A stretch of 34,208 nucleotides of DNA from Sulfitobacter sp. (GCA_024637305.1 JAGXFI010000150.1:1-34208); one strand, 5' to 3'; shown: positions 26,556-34,208, counted from the first letter of the stretch. Notes: generated from the sequence alone by a model not told the origin. A program made the numbers and translations.

Positions 26556-26876
26556 GGGGCCGCGCCTGTGTCGTCAATGGAAACGCTCTTTTAGCCACAA
26601 TCGCGCCCCCGCGCTACCGGTGAAATAGCCTGCACGGTTGACTTGTCAGCGTGTAGGGGCCATGTGACCCATAGCAAAGCCTTCTGCCGCGTGAGCAGTT
26701 GCAGCACCATCCGGTGATCTGCCCCTTAAGGCGCGCTGTTGTTCCCAAAATCACGCGTGGGGCCAAACGCATCCCTGGACAGGAGGCGTGGCATGTTGCC
26801 CGCCGCTTGAGATCCGTGGTTTGCGCCAACCCGAAAGCCGCCGGTAAACCCGTGCGGCCATGAAATGAGTTTGAGA
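26556..26876 (+). other. 321-base gap before the helicase gene, probable long 5' leader
   Basis: No convincing gene is present; short frames here lack ribosome sites. A TTGACT at 26638-26643 could be a -35, with only a weak -10 (CATGTG) 17 bases further on. If used, the helicase message would have a leader of about 200 bases, as RNA-helicase genes often do. I see no strong hairpin with a T run. The left end must also contain the fur promoter on the minus strand, where GGCTAAAAG is the most -10-like piece. Confidence 0.4.
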
Positions 26877-28181
26877 ATGAGCGATTTCGATATGATGGGC
26901 CTGCCTGAACGGCTGGTCAAGACACTGGCCGAAATGGGCCTGAACGACCCGACCCCGATCCAGCGGCAGGCGATTCCGCAGGTCATGAACGGGCGCGACG
27001 TGATGGGCCTTGCCCAGACCGGCACCGGCAAGACCGCAGCCTTTGGCGTGCCGCTGATTGCGCATCTGATGGAGCATGGGCAGCGTCCAGCGCCCCGGTC
27101 GGTGCATGCGCTGATCCTGGCCCCAACGCGCGAACTGGCGACCCAGATCAGCGTCAATCTGCGCGACTATGCCGCCGGCACGGCGATCAAGTCGGCAATG
27201 GTTGTCGGAGGGCAATCAATCAACAGGCAAATCAACAGGTTGGAGCGCGGTGTTGACATCCTTGTCGCCACGCCCGGCCGCCTGCTGGACCTGCTGGACC
27301 GCCGCGCCGTGCTGTTGAACGACGCGCGGTTTCTGGTGCTGGATGAAGCGGACCAGATGCTGGACATGGGGTTCATCCATGACCTGCGCAAGATTTCAAA
27401 GCTGATCCCAGAAGACCGCCAGACGATGCTGTTTTCGGCCACGATGCCCAAGCTGATGAGCGAGATCGCGGGCAGCTATCTGCGCAGCCCGATCCGTATC
27501 GAAGTGTCACCTCCGGGCAAAGCGGCGGACAAGGTCACCCAGGAAGTGCATTTCATCGCCAAGGCGGAGAAACAGTCGTTGCTGATCGAGTTGCTGGCCA
27601 AGCACAAGGAAGATCGCGCGCTGGTTTTCGGACGGACAAAACATGGCTGTGAAAAACTGATGAAGAACCTCGTGAAAGCGGGATTCGACGCAGCGTCCAT
27701 CCACGGTAACAAGTCGCAAGGTCAGCGGGACCGCGCGATTGAAGGTTTCAAGAAGGGGGATGTCACGGTGTTGGTGGCGACGGATGTCGCGGCGCGCGGT
27801 CTGGATATCCCGGATGTCAAACATGTCTACAACTATGAGCTGCCCAATGTGCCGGACAACTATGTGCACCGTATCGGACGGACGGCGCGGGCAGGCAAGG
27901 ATGGTGCGGCTATCGCGTTCTGCGCACCCGACGAGATGGGCGAGTTGAAAGATATCCAAAAGGTAATGAAAATCTCGATCCCCGTGGCATCGGGGCGCCC
28001 GTGGGAAGCGATGGATGCACCGGCAAAACCCAAGGGTCGTGGCCGTGGCGGTCGCTCTGGTGGCGGTGGTGGCCGTCCCGAGGGCAGCAGCGGCGGCGGA
28101 AATTCTGCGTCAAAACCCGGCGGAGCCCGCAGGCGTCGCCGTGGCGGCGGTGCGAAGCCCGGCGGCACTCAAGCAGCTTGA
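26877..28181 (+). CDS. DEAD-box RNA helicase, RhlE-like
   Basis: This 434-residue ATP-dependent RNA helicase has all core motifs: Q motif NDPTPIQRQAIP, motif I AQTGTGKTAAF, Ia PTRELA, Ib TPGRLLD, II LDEADQMLD, III FSATMP, V ATDVAARGLDIP and VI YVHRIGRTARAG. The C-terminal 60 residues are basic and Gly/Arg-rich (GRGRGGRSGGGGGRPEGSSGGG ..., ARRRRRGGG), an RNA-binding tail typical of the RhlE branch. The likely roles are ribosome assembly and RNA turnover in the cold. Starts at 26865 and 26877 are both possible with weak ribosome sites; I prefer 26877 (MSDFDMMGLPERL). Confidence 0.93.
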   Translation: MSDFDMMGLPERLVKTLAEMGLNDPTPIQRQAIPQVMNGRDVMGLAQTGTGKTAAFGVPLIAHLMEHGQRPAPRSVHALILAPTRELATQISVNLRDYAAGTAIKSAMVVGGQSINRQINRLERGVDILVATPGRLLDLLDRRAVLLNDARFLVLDEADQMLDMGFIHDLRKISKLIPEDRQTMLFSATMPKLMSEIAGSYLRSPIRIEVSPPGKAADKVTQEVHFIAKAEKQSLLIELLAKHKEDRALVFGRTKHGCEKLMKNLVKAGFDAASIHGNKSQGQRDRAIEGFKKGDVTVLVATDVAARGLDIPDVKHVYNYELPNVPDNYVHRIGRTARAGKDGAAIAFCAPDEMGELKDIQKVMKISIPVASGRPWEAMDAPAKPKGRGRGGRSGGGGGRPEGSSGGGNSASKPGGARRRRRGGGAKPGGTQAA

Positions 28182-28217
28182 GCTTCGCCCTGCAAGGCAT
28201 TGAATAGATTGCGATGT

Positions 28218-28240
28218 GGCGCGCCTGATGAGGGCGCGCC
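28218..28240. terminator. GGCGCGCC hairpin between convergent genes
   Basis: GGCGCGCC occurs at 28218-28225 and 28233-28240 around TGATGAG. Because the 8-mer is itself palindromic, the two copies pair as a stem on either strand. It lies 36 bases after the helicase stop and 17 bases from the stop of the converging TerB gene, with no T run. Confidence 0.55.
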
Positions 28241-28257
28241 GCCGACGTTAACGATCC

Positions 28258-29073
28258 TTACGTATACAGTGATGGCACGCCCAACTGAGCATGTATCTGG
28301 TTTACCTTGTCCGGAGCCAAGCCGTACCCTTGTGCCAATTTGTGCAAATATTGCGCCTCGTCCTGCGTATCAAGGTCGATACCGAGCAGAGACATGGCAT
28401 ATACCTGTGCCTCCAGTCCCTCCGGGGTCTGACGCACCAATGCGTCGATATCCACCGGCAAGGCCATCTGCCTTTTGACGAAAGCAGCTTCGGACGCGTC
28501 CACATCCCCCAGCTTGTCCAACAGCTTTTGCCGTTCATCTTCGTCAAATTGGCCGTCGGACTTTGCCGCCTGGATCATTGCGGCCAGCATCAATGCCGCA
28601 GCGGCTTCCTGATCGCGCGAAGGTTCAATCATCGGTTCGGGCGTTTCGTCGAATTGTGAATTGAGCACTTCGCCAAAGCTGTGATCGTTCCGTTCTGGTG
28701 CGCGGTGCAATGTATCGTCGGCTCCGCCAAGCATTCCGCCACCCGAAGCCGCACCCGCCAGCCCGCCCAGCAGACCGCCCAGCCCGCCGCCAGTCGCACC
28801 GGCACCGCCAAGCTGTTCGAGCAGGCCGCCCAATCCGCCGCCGCTGCCCTTGGCGCCGCCGAGCATACCCCCCAGCAGATCCCCAAGCCCACCACCGGCG
28901 CTGTCGCGGCGCTGACCGCCGCTCGCGTTCTGCGTCAATCCGCCCAGCAGACCGCCAAGGCCACCCTGACTGGTGGAACTTGCGCTTGCACCGCGTTGAT
29001 TCATCATGGCTTTTGCGCCCTTTGCAACAGCCACACCGATGGCCACCTTGGCCAGTGTTTTCATCAAACTCAT
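28258..29073 (-). CDS. TerB/DUF533-family protein with Gly/Leu-rich repeat region
   Basis: This 271-residue protein is organised as follows. Residues 1-25 form a hydrophobic segment (MKTLAKVAIGVAVAKGAKAMMNQ), perhaps a membrane anchor. Residues about 37-118 are an almost pure Gly/Leu/Ala low-complexity region with four LGGLLGG-type units. Residues about 150-268 are a TerB-like helical domain (DQEAAAALMLAAMIQAAKSDGQFDEDERQKLLDKLG), whose KSDGQFDEDE acidic helix matches the metal-binding region of TerB/DUF533 proteins. The ATG at 29073 has AAGGGGA upstream; a longer frame to 29118 was rejected. The family is linked to tellurite resistance or envelope stress, but direct function is unknown. Confidence 0.87.
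   Translation of the reverse strand: MSLMKTLAKVAIGVAVAKGAKAMMNQRGASASSTSQGGLGGLLGGLTQNASGGQRRDSAGGGLGDLLGGMLGGAKGSGGGLGGLLEQLGGAGATGGGLGGLLGGLAGAASGGGMLGGADDTLHRAPERNDHSFGEVLNSQFDETPEPMIEPSRDQEAAAALMLAAMIQAAKSDGQFDEDERQKLLDKLGDVDASEAAFVKRQMALPVDIDALVRQTPEGLEAQVYAMSLLGIDLDTQDEAQYLHKLAQGYGLAPDKVNQIHAQLGVPSLYT
28720..28965 (-). repeat. Coding repeat for (G)GLGGLLGGL units in the TerB-like gene
   Basis: About 246 bases encode four imperfect Gly-Leu units at residues about 37-46, 61-72, 78-88 and 96-106, separated by Ser/Ala/Gln spacers. Confidence 0.8.
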
Positions 29074-29231
29074 CGTGAATATCCCCTTACCATGAATCAC
29101 TCCGCGATACTCTGGCATGGTTTGACCAGTCTCTTACGGTGAATTTTGCGGCGGTTGCGTCAAGTCGCCGTCGGGGCATTGACTTTGCCAGTGGCGCGCG
29201 GCCTGTTGAGCGGATGGAACGCAAGGCACAT

Positions 29232-30107
29232 ATGGACATGTTCGGAGCCGTGGCGCTGACGCTGTTCGCGCTGAATTTCGCTTTCAATCAAGTCGTGATC
29301 AAGGTGACGTCGGGCGGGTTCAATCCGGTGTTTGCTGCTGGATTGAGATCGCTGGGCGCAGTGATCGTGTTGCTTGTCTGGATGCACGTTCGGGGCATCT
29401 CGCTGCGGATACCGCGCAAGGCGTGGCTAGGCGCAATATTGTTGGGGCTCGCGTTCACGGTCGAATTCCTGTGTCTTTTCATCGCGCTTGACCTGACAAC
29501 GGTCAGCCGCGCGTCGGTGATTTTTTATTCCATGCCGGTGTGGCTGGCGCTCGCCGCACATGTCTTGTTGCCGGGCGAACGTCTGACGTCGATGCGAATG
29601 GCCGGATTGTTGCTGGCGATGGGCGGCGTCGCGGTTGCGATGGCGGACAGATCGGGTGTACAGGTCAGTTGGACAGGAGATCTGCTATCGCTGCTGGCTG
29701 CGTTCTGTTGGGCCGCGATTGCGCTTTTGGTCCGGGTGTCGGCCGTGTCCGAAGTGCCCCCGGCGCAGCAGCTGATACTGCAAATCGCAATTTCCGCGCC
29801 CATTTTTCTGATTCTGTCGCCCTTGTTCGGCCCGCTTGTGCGCGATCTGGAGGCTATTCATCTGGTGGGAATGGCGTACCAGATAATCGCCGTCGCTTCG
29901 TTCGGCTTCCTTTTGTGGTTCTGGCTCATGAAGATTTATCCCGCCAATTCCGTGGCCTCCTTCAGCTTTTTAACGCCAGTGTTCGCGGTGATCCTGGGAT
30001 GGCTTTTGCTGTCGGAGAACGTGGCACCCTCCGTCTGGGGCGCACTTGTTCTGGTCGCGGCAGGTATTTACCTGATCAACCGCAAGCCTAGGTCCCGCAA
30101 AACGTAG
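29232..30107 (+). CDS. EamA/DMT-superfamily transporter
   Basis: This 291-residue inner-membrane protein has ten hydrophobic segments in two EamA repeats. Repeat 1 begins FGAVALTLFALNFAFNQVVIK and contains LDLTTVSRASVIFYSMPVWLALAAHVLLPGERL. Repeat 2 spans WTGDLLSLLAAFCWAAIALLVR to YPANSVASFSFLTPVFAVILGWLLLSENV. The ATG at 29232 has AAGG 8 bases upstream; earlier in-frame starts (29139, 29214) add a basic non-membrane stretch. It is unlike the EamA protein at 23402-24304 in sequence detail. The substrate is unknown. The last 20 bases overlap the 3' end of selO on the other strand. Confidence 0.9.
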   Translation: MDMFGAVALTLFALNFAFNQVVIKVTSGGFNPVFAAGLRSLGAVIVLLVWMHVRGISLRIPRKAWLGAILLGLAFTVEFLCLFIALDLTTVSRASVIFYSMPVWLALAAHVLLPGERLTSMRMAGLLLAMGGVAVAMADRSGVQVSWTGDLLSLLAAFCWAAIALLVRVSAVSEVPPAQQLILQIAISAPIFLILSPLFGPLVRDLEAIHLVGMAYQIIAVASFGFLLWFWLMKIYPANSVASFSFLTPVFAVILGWLLLSENVAPSVWGALVLVAAGIYLINRKPRSRKT

Positions 30108-31494
30108 CGGGCACGATTTCCGACTCTGTCGGCGGGCGTTGCAGGTCGGGATCCGTGTTATCGTATGGCGTAGCAAGGGCTGTTCTCAGCCGCTCAAACG
30201 GGGCCATGTCGCCTGCAACGGCGGCTTCTATCATTTGCTCAATGCGGTGGTTGCGCGGGATGATCGCCGGATTGGTCTGTTCTATGAGCGCTTGGGGGTC
30301 CGGCTCGGATTGGATGCGCGCCGTGTGACGTTTGGACCAGGCATCGAACGCGTCGCGGTCCTTGAACTGATCGCGCGCCATTGGTTTGCAAAGTTGGCGG
30401 AAGGTATTTGCAAAGTCTGCGCCGTCCTGTTGCATCAGGTCCAGCAGGTCTTGGATCAGGGCTGTATCCTCTTGGTGAGGTTGCGAAATTCCGATCTTGG
30501 CCCCAAAGCGCGCAAGCCATTCGGCTTCGATCTGCTCAGGCATGGCGTGGACGATGGCGGTCGCCTCTTCGACAGCAGCTTCCTTGTCATCCATCAGGTG
30601 CAGCAATGCAGTCGCGAATTGCGCCATGTTCCAGATCGCCATGTTGGGCTGGTTGCCAAAGGCATAGCGGGCTTGTCTGTCAATCGAGCTAAAGACCCGG
30701 CCCATGTGGAAATCGTCCATGAACGCACAGGGGCCATAGTCAATCGTCTCGCCGGAAATTGCGCAATTGTCGGTATTCATCACGCCGTGGATGAATCCCA
30801 CCGACATCCACGCGGCGACAAGGCGTGCTTGCGCGGCGCAGACCGCGCGCAACAGGTCCATCGGCCCATGCGCATCCGGATAATGTCGCGCGATGGCAAA
30901 ATCGGTGAGGGTCTGCAGGTTTTCGATCTGATCGCGATGGGCAAAGACCTGAAACGTCCCCACGCGCAGATGGCTGGCGGCGACCCGCGTCAGGACAGCA
31001 CCGGGCAGGGCCGCCTCGCGGTAGACGGGTTCGCCTGTTGCCACCGCGGCCAAAGCGCGCGTTGTGGGTATGCCAAGGGCATGCATCGCCTCACTGACGA
31101 TATATTCGCGCAAGACAGGCCCCAGCCATGCGCGTCCATCACCACCCCGTGAATAGGGCGTGGGGCCGGACCCTTTTAGCTGAATGTCATGACGCAAGCC
31201 GTTGATATCTATAATTTCTCCAAAAAGAATTGCACGCCCATCGCCCAGTTGTGGGTTGAAGGACCCGAATTGGTGCCCCGCATAGAGCTGGGCCAGGGGT
31301 TCCGCGTTTTGGGGTATTTTATTACCGCTAAAAATCTGCGCCGCGTCTCCCAGATCCCCTTCTTCGATGCGCAACACCCGTGCAAGATCCCTGTTGAAGG
31401 CGAGCAAAACGGGTGCTTTGACCGGGGTCGGGTTCAGGCGGGTATAAAACGCCTCCGGCAGAGCGGCGTAGCTGTTGTCGAAAGGTATCTGCAT
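30088..31494 (-). CDS. selO: Protein adenylyltransferase SelO (YdiU family)
   Basis: This 468-residue pseudokinase transfers AMP from ATP to Ser/Thr/Tyr of target proteins, with a role in oxidative-stress response. Signatures: PLAQLYAGHQFGSFNPQLGDGRAILFGE, LKGSGPTPYSRGGDGRAWLGPVLREYIVSEAM, and GFIHGVMNTDNCAISGETIDYGPCAFMD with the catalytic and metal-binding Asp/Asn residues. The C-terminal ATFCGT has Cys as the third-last residue, where animal SelO carries selenocysteine. With the Cys in MNTDNC it could form the known regulatory disulfide. The ATG at 31494 shares one base with the upstream GNAT stop (TGATG); a GTG one codon earlier is possible. It belongs to the operon nucleoside hydrolase - GNAT - selO. 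Confidence 0.95.
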   Translation of the reverse strand: MQIPFDNSYAALPEAFYTRLNPTPVKAPVLLAFNRDLARVLRIEEGDLGDAAQIFSGNKIPQNAEPLAQLYAGHQFGSFNPQLGDGRAILFGEIIDINGLRHDIQLKGSGPTPYSRGGDGRAWLGPVLREYIVSEAMHALGIPTTRALAAVATGEPVYREAALPGAVLTRVAASHLRVGTFQVFAHRDQIENLQTLTDFAIARHYPDAHGPMDLLRAVCAAQARLVAAWMSVGFIHGVMNTDNCAISGETIDYGPCAFMDDFHMGRVFSSIDRQARYAFGNQPNMAIWNMAQFATALLHLMDDKEAAVEEATAIVHAMPEQIEAEWLARFGAKIGISQPHQEDTALIQDLLDLMQQDGADFANTFRQLCKPMARDQFKDRDAFDAWSKRHTARIQSEPDPQALIEQTNPAIIPRNHRIEQMIEAAVAGDMAPFERLRTALATPYDNTDPDLQRPPTESEIVPATFCGT

Positions 31495-31943
31495 CACAGG
31501 CGTTTTGACATCATCATAAGGTTTTCCCTCGGGGCGAAACCGGCGCGCCGGTATAGTTTCAAAGCTGCGGCATTATCGCGTTCAATACTCAGATGAATAG
31601 CCCGCAAACCCGCGCCGGCAAGGGCGCGCGGCAGCGCGACCAGCGCTTCGGACGCGATACCGCGACCACGCACACCCGGCCGGACGAACAGTTCGTCGAT
31701 GACTGCATCCAGCCCGCCGAATTCGATCGACCAACCGAAAGTGACGACAATATAGCCGATGGGCGCCCGCGGCGGCCCGATCAGATAGGCGCAGCCGTGC
31801 GGCATCCCGCCCAGCAGGGGCTCGACCGCTGCAAGGCGCGCTTCTTGGGTCATTTCAATGCCCGCTTCGTCATGAAACGCGGCGACGAGCGGCAACAGAC
31901 GGTCCAGATGCTCTGGTGCGGCGAGGGTCAGGGCGGCGCTCAC
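31494..31943 (-). CDS. GNAT-family N-acetyltransferase
   Basis: This 149-residue enzyme has the acetyl-CoA motif DELFVRPGVRGRGIASEALVALPRAL (R-x-x-G-x-G/A type, about 84-109) and IHLSIERDNAAALKLYRRAGFAPRENLMM. The substrate is unknown. It starts with GTG, whose GTGA (31943-31940) overlaps the stop of the nucleoside hydrolase, and its own stop touches the selO start. The gene is therefore locked into a three-gene coupled unit. The N-terminal region (HLDRLLPLVAAFHDEAGIEM) is typical of small GNATs acting on small molecules. Confidence 0.9.
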   Translation of the reverse strand: MSAALTLAAPEHLDRLLPLVAAFHDEAGIEMTQEARLAAVEPLLGGMPHGCAYLIGPPRAPIGYIVVTFGWSIEFGGLDAVIDELFVRPGVRGRGIASEALVALPRALAGAGLRAIHLSIERDNAAALKLYRRAGFAPRENLMMMSKRL

Positions 31944-32881
31944 AGCCGGCCGATCCGGTCCGTCAACAACGCAAAAAAGCCGTCGGCATCAAGATCGCCC
32001 ATGAATGTCGCATTCGGGGGCCGGTCGGTCACGCGCCACCAATCGGCTACGGTCATGCCCATCGTGAGTTCCGACTGGGTTTCGATCTCCACGTTGATGT
32101 GGCGTCCGTTAAACAGGTCGGGATCGACAAGATAGGCGGTCACGCAAGGATCATGGAGTGGCGCACCGGCGGATCCGTATTTTTCTTTGTCGAAACGTTC
32201 AAAGAAATCAGTCATTTCGGCAACGGCAACCCCGGCGGCCGTGCCAAGCGCACGGAAGGCATCGTTGCGGGCTCTGGTGACGAGAGCCTTGTGCGTGACA
32301 TCAAGCGGCATCACGACAATCGGCGCGCCACATTTAAAAACAATATCAGCAGCCTGCGGGTCGACGTAAATGTTGAATTCAGCTGCGGGCGTGATGTTTC
32401 CGCCTTCGAAACAGCCGCCGCCCATCAACACGATCTTGGCGATGCGCTTCGCGATGTCAGGCGCTTTTTGCAAGGCTGTCGCGATGTTCGTCAGCGGTCC
32501 CAGCGGGCACAATGTGATCGTGCCGGGGGCGTGGTCGCGCAGTTGATCGATGATGAAATCGACGGCATGCCCGTCCTGCAGCGCCATCGTCGGATCCGGC
32601 AGGTCGGGGCCGTCCAGTCCGGTCTTGCCATGCACGTGTTCTGCGGTGACCAATTTCCGCCCCAAAGGCCGATCACAGCCGGCAAAGATCCGCATGTCGC
32701 GGTGCCCGGCAAGCTCGCACACGATGCGCGCATTGCGGGTGGTCAGGTCCAACGGCACGTTCCCGGCGACACAGGTGATGCCCAGCACTTCGATTTCATC
32801 GGGGCTGGCCAGCGCCAGCAGGATCGCCACGGCATCGTCCTGACCGGGGTCTGTGTCGATGATGATTTTTCGCGGTGTCAT
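31940..32881 (-). CDS. Nucleoside hydrolase (IU-NH family)
   Basis: This 313-residue enzyme cleaves the N-glycosidic bond of ribonucleosides, releasing base and ribose. The calcium and ribose-binding aspartate cluster IIIDTDPGQDDAVA lies at residues 6-19. CPLGPLTNIATAL, IVLMGGGCFEGGNITPAAEFNIYVDPQAA and the active-site His in PLHDPCVTAYLVDP follow. ATG at 32881 has AAGGAGG 6 bases upstream, which rules out the open extension toward 33139. The MGGGCFEGGNITPAAEFN motif suits the pyrimidine or inosine-uridine group, but specificity cannot be read. It is first in the coupled operon with GNAT and selO, and diverges from the sulfotransferase-like gene across 35 bases. Confidence 0.94.
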   Translation of the reverse strand: MTPRKIIIDTDPGQDDAVAILLALASPDEIEVLGITCVAGNVPLDLTTRNARIVCELAGHRDMRIFAGCDRPLGRKLVTAEHVHGKTGLDGPDLPDPTMALQDGHAVDFIIDQLRDHAPGTITLCPLGPLTNIATALQKAPDIAKRIAKIVLMGGGCFEGGNITPAAEFNIYVDPQAADIVFKCGAPIVVMPLDVTHKALVTRARNDAFRALGTAAGVAVAEMTDFFERFDKEKYGSAGAPLHDPCVTAYLVDPDLFNGRHINVEIETQSELTMGMTVADWWRVTDRPPNATFMGDLDADGFFALLTDRIGRL

Positions 32882-32916
32882 CCGGTCCTCCTTGCGCGAA
32901 CGGGCGTGCTTTGGGT

Positions 32917-33816
32917 ATGCCTGAGCCCATGACCGATGCCAAGCCGATGTATCTTCACGCGGGTGCGCACAGGACGGGGACATCCTCGTTCCAGATGATG
33001 TTGTCTGCCAATCGAGCCGCGTTGGAGGCGGCGGGTTTTGATGTAACCTATCCCGGGCGTGACGGGATCGCCGACGGCACGCTGGGGTTGCGGCTGCCCA
33101 GTCCGCGAAACGCCGATCAGGTCGCGCGCCGTTTCGCACCTTCCGTGCGTGAGGAGATCGCGGGCAAATGTCGCCCCGACAGCGCGGCCCTCATTCTGTC
33201 GGAGGAAAATATTCTCGGGCGGATGATCCATTTCGCATCGGGGCGGTTCTATCCGGCGGCAGAGGCGCGGTTCGAAACGCTGGCGACAGGCACCGGCGCG
33301 CCGATCCTGCGTATTCTGCTGGTGGTGCGTGACTATGCCGAACTTTATGTGTCGGCGTTTCGAAAGCGGGCTGAGGACAATCTGGTCGACCCCTTCCTCG
33401 ACGGACGACCGCGGATGATGAGGATGGACCGCGGGTGGCCGGAGTTGGTGATCGCGATGCAGTCGGTCTTGCGCCCGCGCGAAATTGTCGTGGTGGAGTA
33501 TCGCAAGAGAGGCCGCAGCACCGATTTGATGCGTCTGCTGGTGCCGGATCTGGCTGCGGTCGACCTGATCGAACCTCAGGCGCGCGTCAATCTCAGTGCC
33601 ACTGACGCCGGTTTGGAGGTGTTGCAGGCGCGCTATGCTCAGGGCGAAAGCCTGACCCGAGAGCAATGGCAGCAGGTCATCGCGGAGCATCGCGAGGATA
33701 CCGCGTCGCGGGGAATTTCGGAATTCAAGCCGCGCCAGCTGGCAAAACTGCGTGCGCGGTATGCCGCCGACCTTGATCGGGTGCAGGCGATGAAAGGCGT
33801 AACGCTTCTACGATAG
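32917..33816 (+). CDS. Sulfotransferase-like P-loop protein
   Basis: This roughly 299-residue protein starts with a PAPS-type P-loop, MYLHAGAHRTGTSSFQMMLSANR, matching the HxGxxKTGT(T/S)SxQ pattern of bacterial sulfotransferase-like proteins. A second conserved piece, LRILLVVRDYAELYVSAFRKRAEDN, corresponds to the 3'-phosphate-binding Arg/Ser strand and helix. The C-terminal half is helical and charged. The expected reaction is transfer of sulfate from PAPS to a sugar or other acceptor, but many such proteins are untested. The P-loop has Arg in place of the common Lys (HRTGTS). Starts at 32917 and 32929 are both possible; no clear ribosome site separates them. Confidence 0.78.
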   Translation: MPEPMTDAKPMYLHAGAHRTGTSSFQMMLSANRAALEAAGFDVTYPGRDGIADGTLGLRLPSPRNADQVARRFAPSVREEIAGKCRPDSAALILSEENILGRMIHFASGRFYPAAEARFETLATGTGAPILRILLVVRDYAELYVSAFRKRAEDNLVDPFLDGRPRMMRMDRGWPELVIAMQSVLRPREIVVVEYRKRGRSTDLMRLLVPDLAAVDLIEPQARVNLSATDAGLEVLQARYAQGESLTREQWQQVIAEHREDTASRGISEFKPRQLAKLRARYAADLDRVQAMKGVTLLR

Positions 33817-33851
33817 GCGGGACACCGCAAACGCAATCACTCACTTGCGTT

Positions 33852-34208
33852 TCAGCTTCCGCCAGCCTTCTCGTCCCGCTTTATCGCGTCCCAGAGCGCG
33901 TCCATCTCTTCGAGAGTGCTGTCGTGTGGTTTCTTGCCGCTTTCGGCAAGGCGGGATTCGATCGCCGTGAAGCGGCGGATGAATTTGGCGTTGGCGCGCC
34001 GCAGGGCGGCTTCGGGGTCAAGGCCCAGATGCCGGCCCAGATTGGCCATGACGAACAGCAGATCGCCGAACTCCTCTTCGACGGCGTCTTTGGTGAGCGT
34101 ATCGCGCGCCTCGACAAGCTCGGCTGCTTCTTCGGTGATCTTGTCGAGAACCTCGGTCGTCGAGGGCCAGTCGAACCCGACCCGTGCCGCGCGTTTTTGC
34201 AGCTTCAG
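33852..34208 (-). CDS. mazG: Nucleoside triphosphate pyrophosphohydrolase MazG, C-terminal part (5' end outside window)
   Basis: The frame is open to the window end and encodes the last 118 residues. The second MazG domain is visible: RVGFDWPSTTEVLDKITEEAAELVEA ... KDAVEEEFGDLLFVMANLGRHLGLDPEAALRRANAKFIRRF. The EExxE and ExxD residues (TEEAAELVEA and EEEFGDLLF) bind the metal used to hydrolyse NTPs to NMPs. The fragment ends normally at TAA/TGA-type stop 33852-33854. It is convergent with the sulfotransferase-like gene, with only 35 bases between. Confidence 0.93.
   Translation of the reverse strand: MKLQKRAARVGFDWPSTTEVLDKITEEAAELVEARDTLTKDAVEEEFGDLLFVMANLGRHLGLDPEAALRRANAKFIRRFTAIESRLAESGKKPHDSTLEEMDALWDAIKRDEKAGGS

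Noticed and set aside
28218-28240. Mobile-element terminal repeats (two GGCGCGCC copies)
   Set aside because: They are only 7 bases apart, between two convergent housekeeping-type genes; a terminator hairpin explains them.

Overview
This window looks like core chromosome of an alphaproteobacterium of the Rhodobacterales (Roseobacter-type). The basis is gene content and order: divergent erpA/dgt, then argS - SPOR protein - nagZ - scpA - scpB, and on the other strand yceD(DUF177) - rpmF - plsX - fabH - ihfA - MerR regulator. The duplicated long-form dCTP deaminase and the OlsB-type acyltransferase also fit. Base composition is GC-rich and even. I see no insertion sequence, integrase, prophage, CRISPR array or rRNA.

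Layout. (1) 1-1262: the 3' end of a gene for a peptide built of 20-residue repeats, each with one cysteine in a TSC motif and ending exactly on a cysteine. A GC hairpin separates it from a 353-residue helical protein of unknown function. This is the least explained part of the window. (2) 1382-8520: Fe-S insertion (erpA), dNTP hydrolysis (dgt), arginyl-tRNA synthetase, a cell-envelope SPOR protein, peptidoglycan recycling (nagZ), condensin partners (scpAB) and a small basic protein. (3) 8517-14221, minus strand: dCTP deaminase, tRNA-Pro(GGG) with its own promoter and terminator, a MerR regulator with a Pro/Glu-repeat tail, IHF alpha, and the fatty-acid/phospholipid start genes with ribosomal protein L32. 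(4) 14309-17462: a BamE-like lipoprotein, OlsB and an ABC-F ATPase. (5) 17448-23368: an SDR dehydrogenase behind a palindromic operator candidate, a FemAB-like acyltransferase, tyrS, anmK, a GNAT enzyme and enolase. (6) 23402-26555: two membrane proteins (EamA and AbrB families), then a Fur-family regulator coupled to a NYN-LOTUS RNase-like protein. (7) 26556-34208: a long leader before an RhlE-type helicase, a glycine-rich TerB/DUF533 protein, another EamA transporter, a tightly overlapped operon (nucleoside hydrolase - GNAT - SelO), a sulfotransferase-like protein and the 3' end of mazG.

Genes are densely packed. Seven same-strand neighbours overlap by 1-8 bases (GTGA, ATGA or similar), which suggests translational coupling. 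Four convergent pairs overlap at their stop codons. Two peptidoglycan-recycling enzymes (NagZ and AnmK) occur in the same window, and several genes link lipid synthesis, envelope assembly and translation. All function calls come from reading motifs in the translated sequence. No database search was run.
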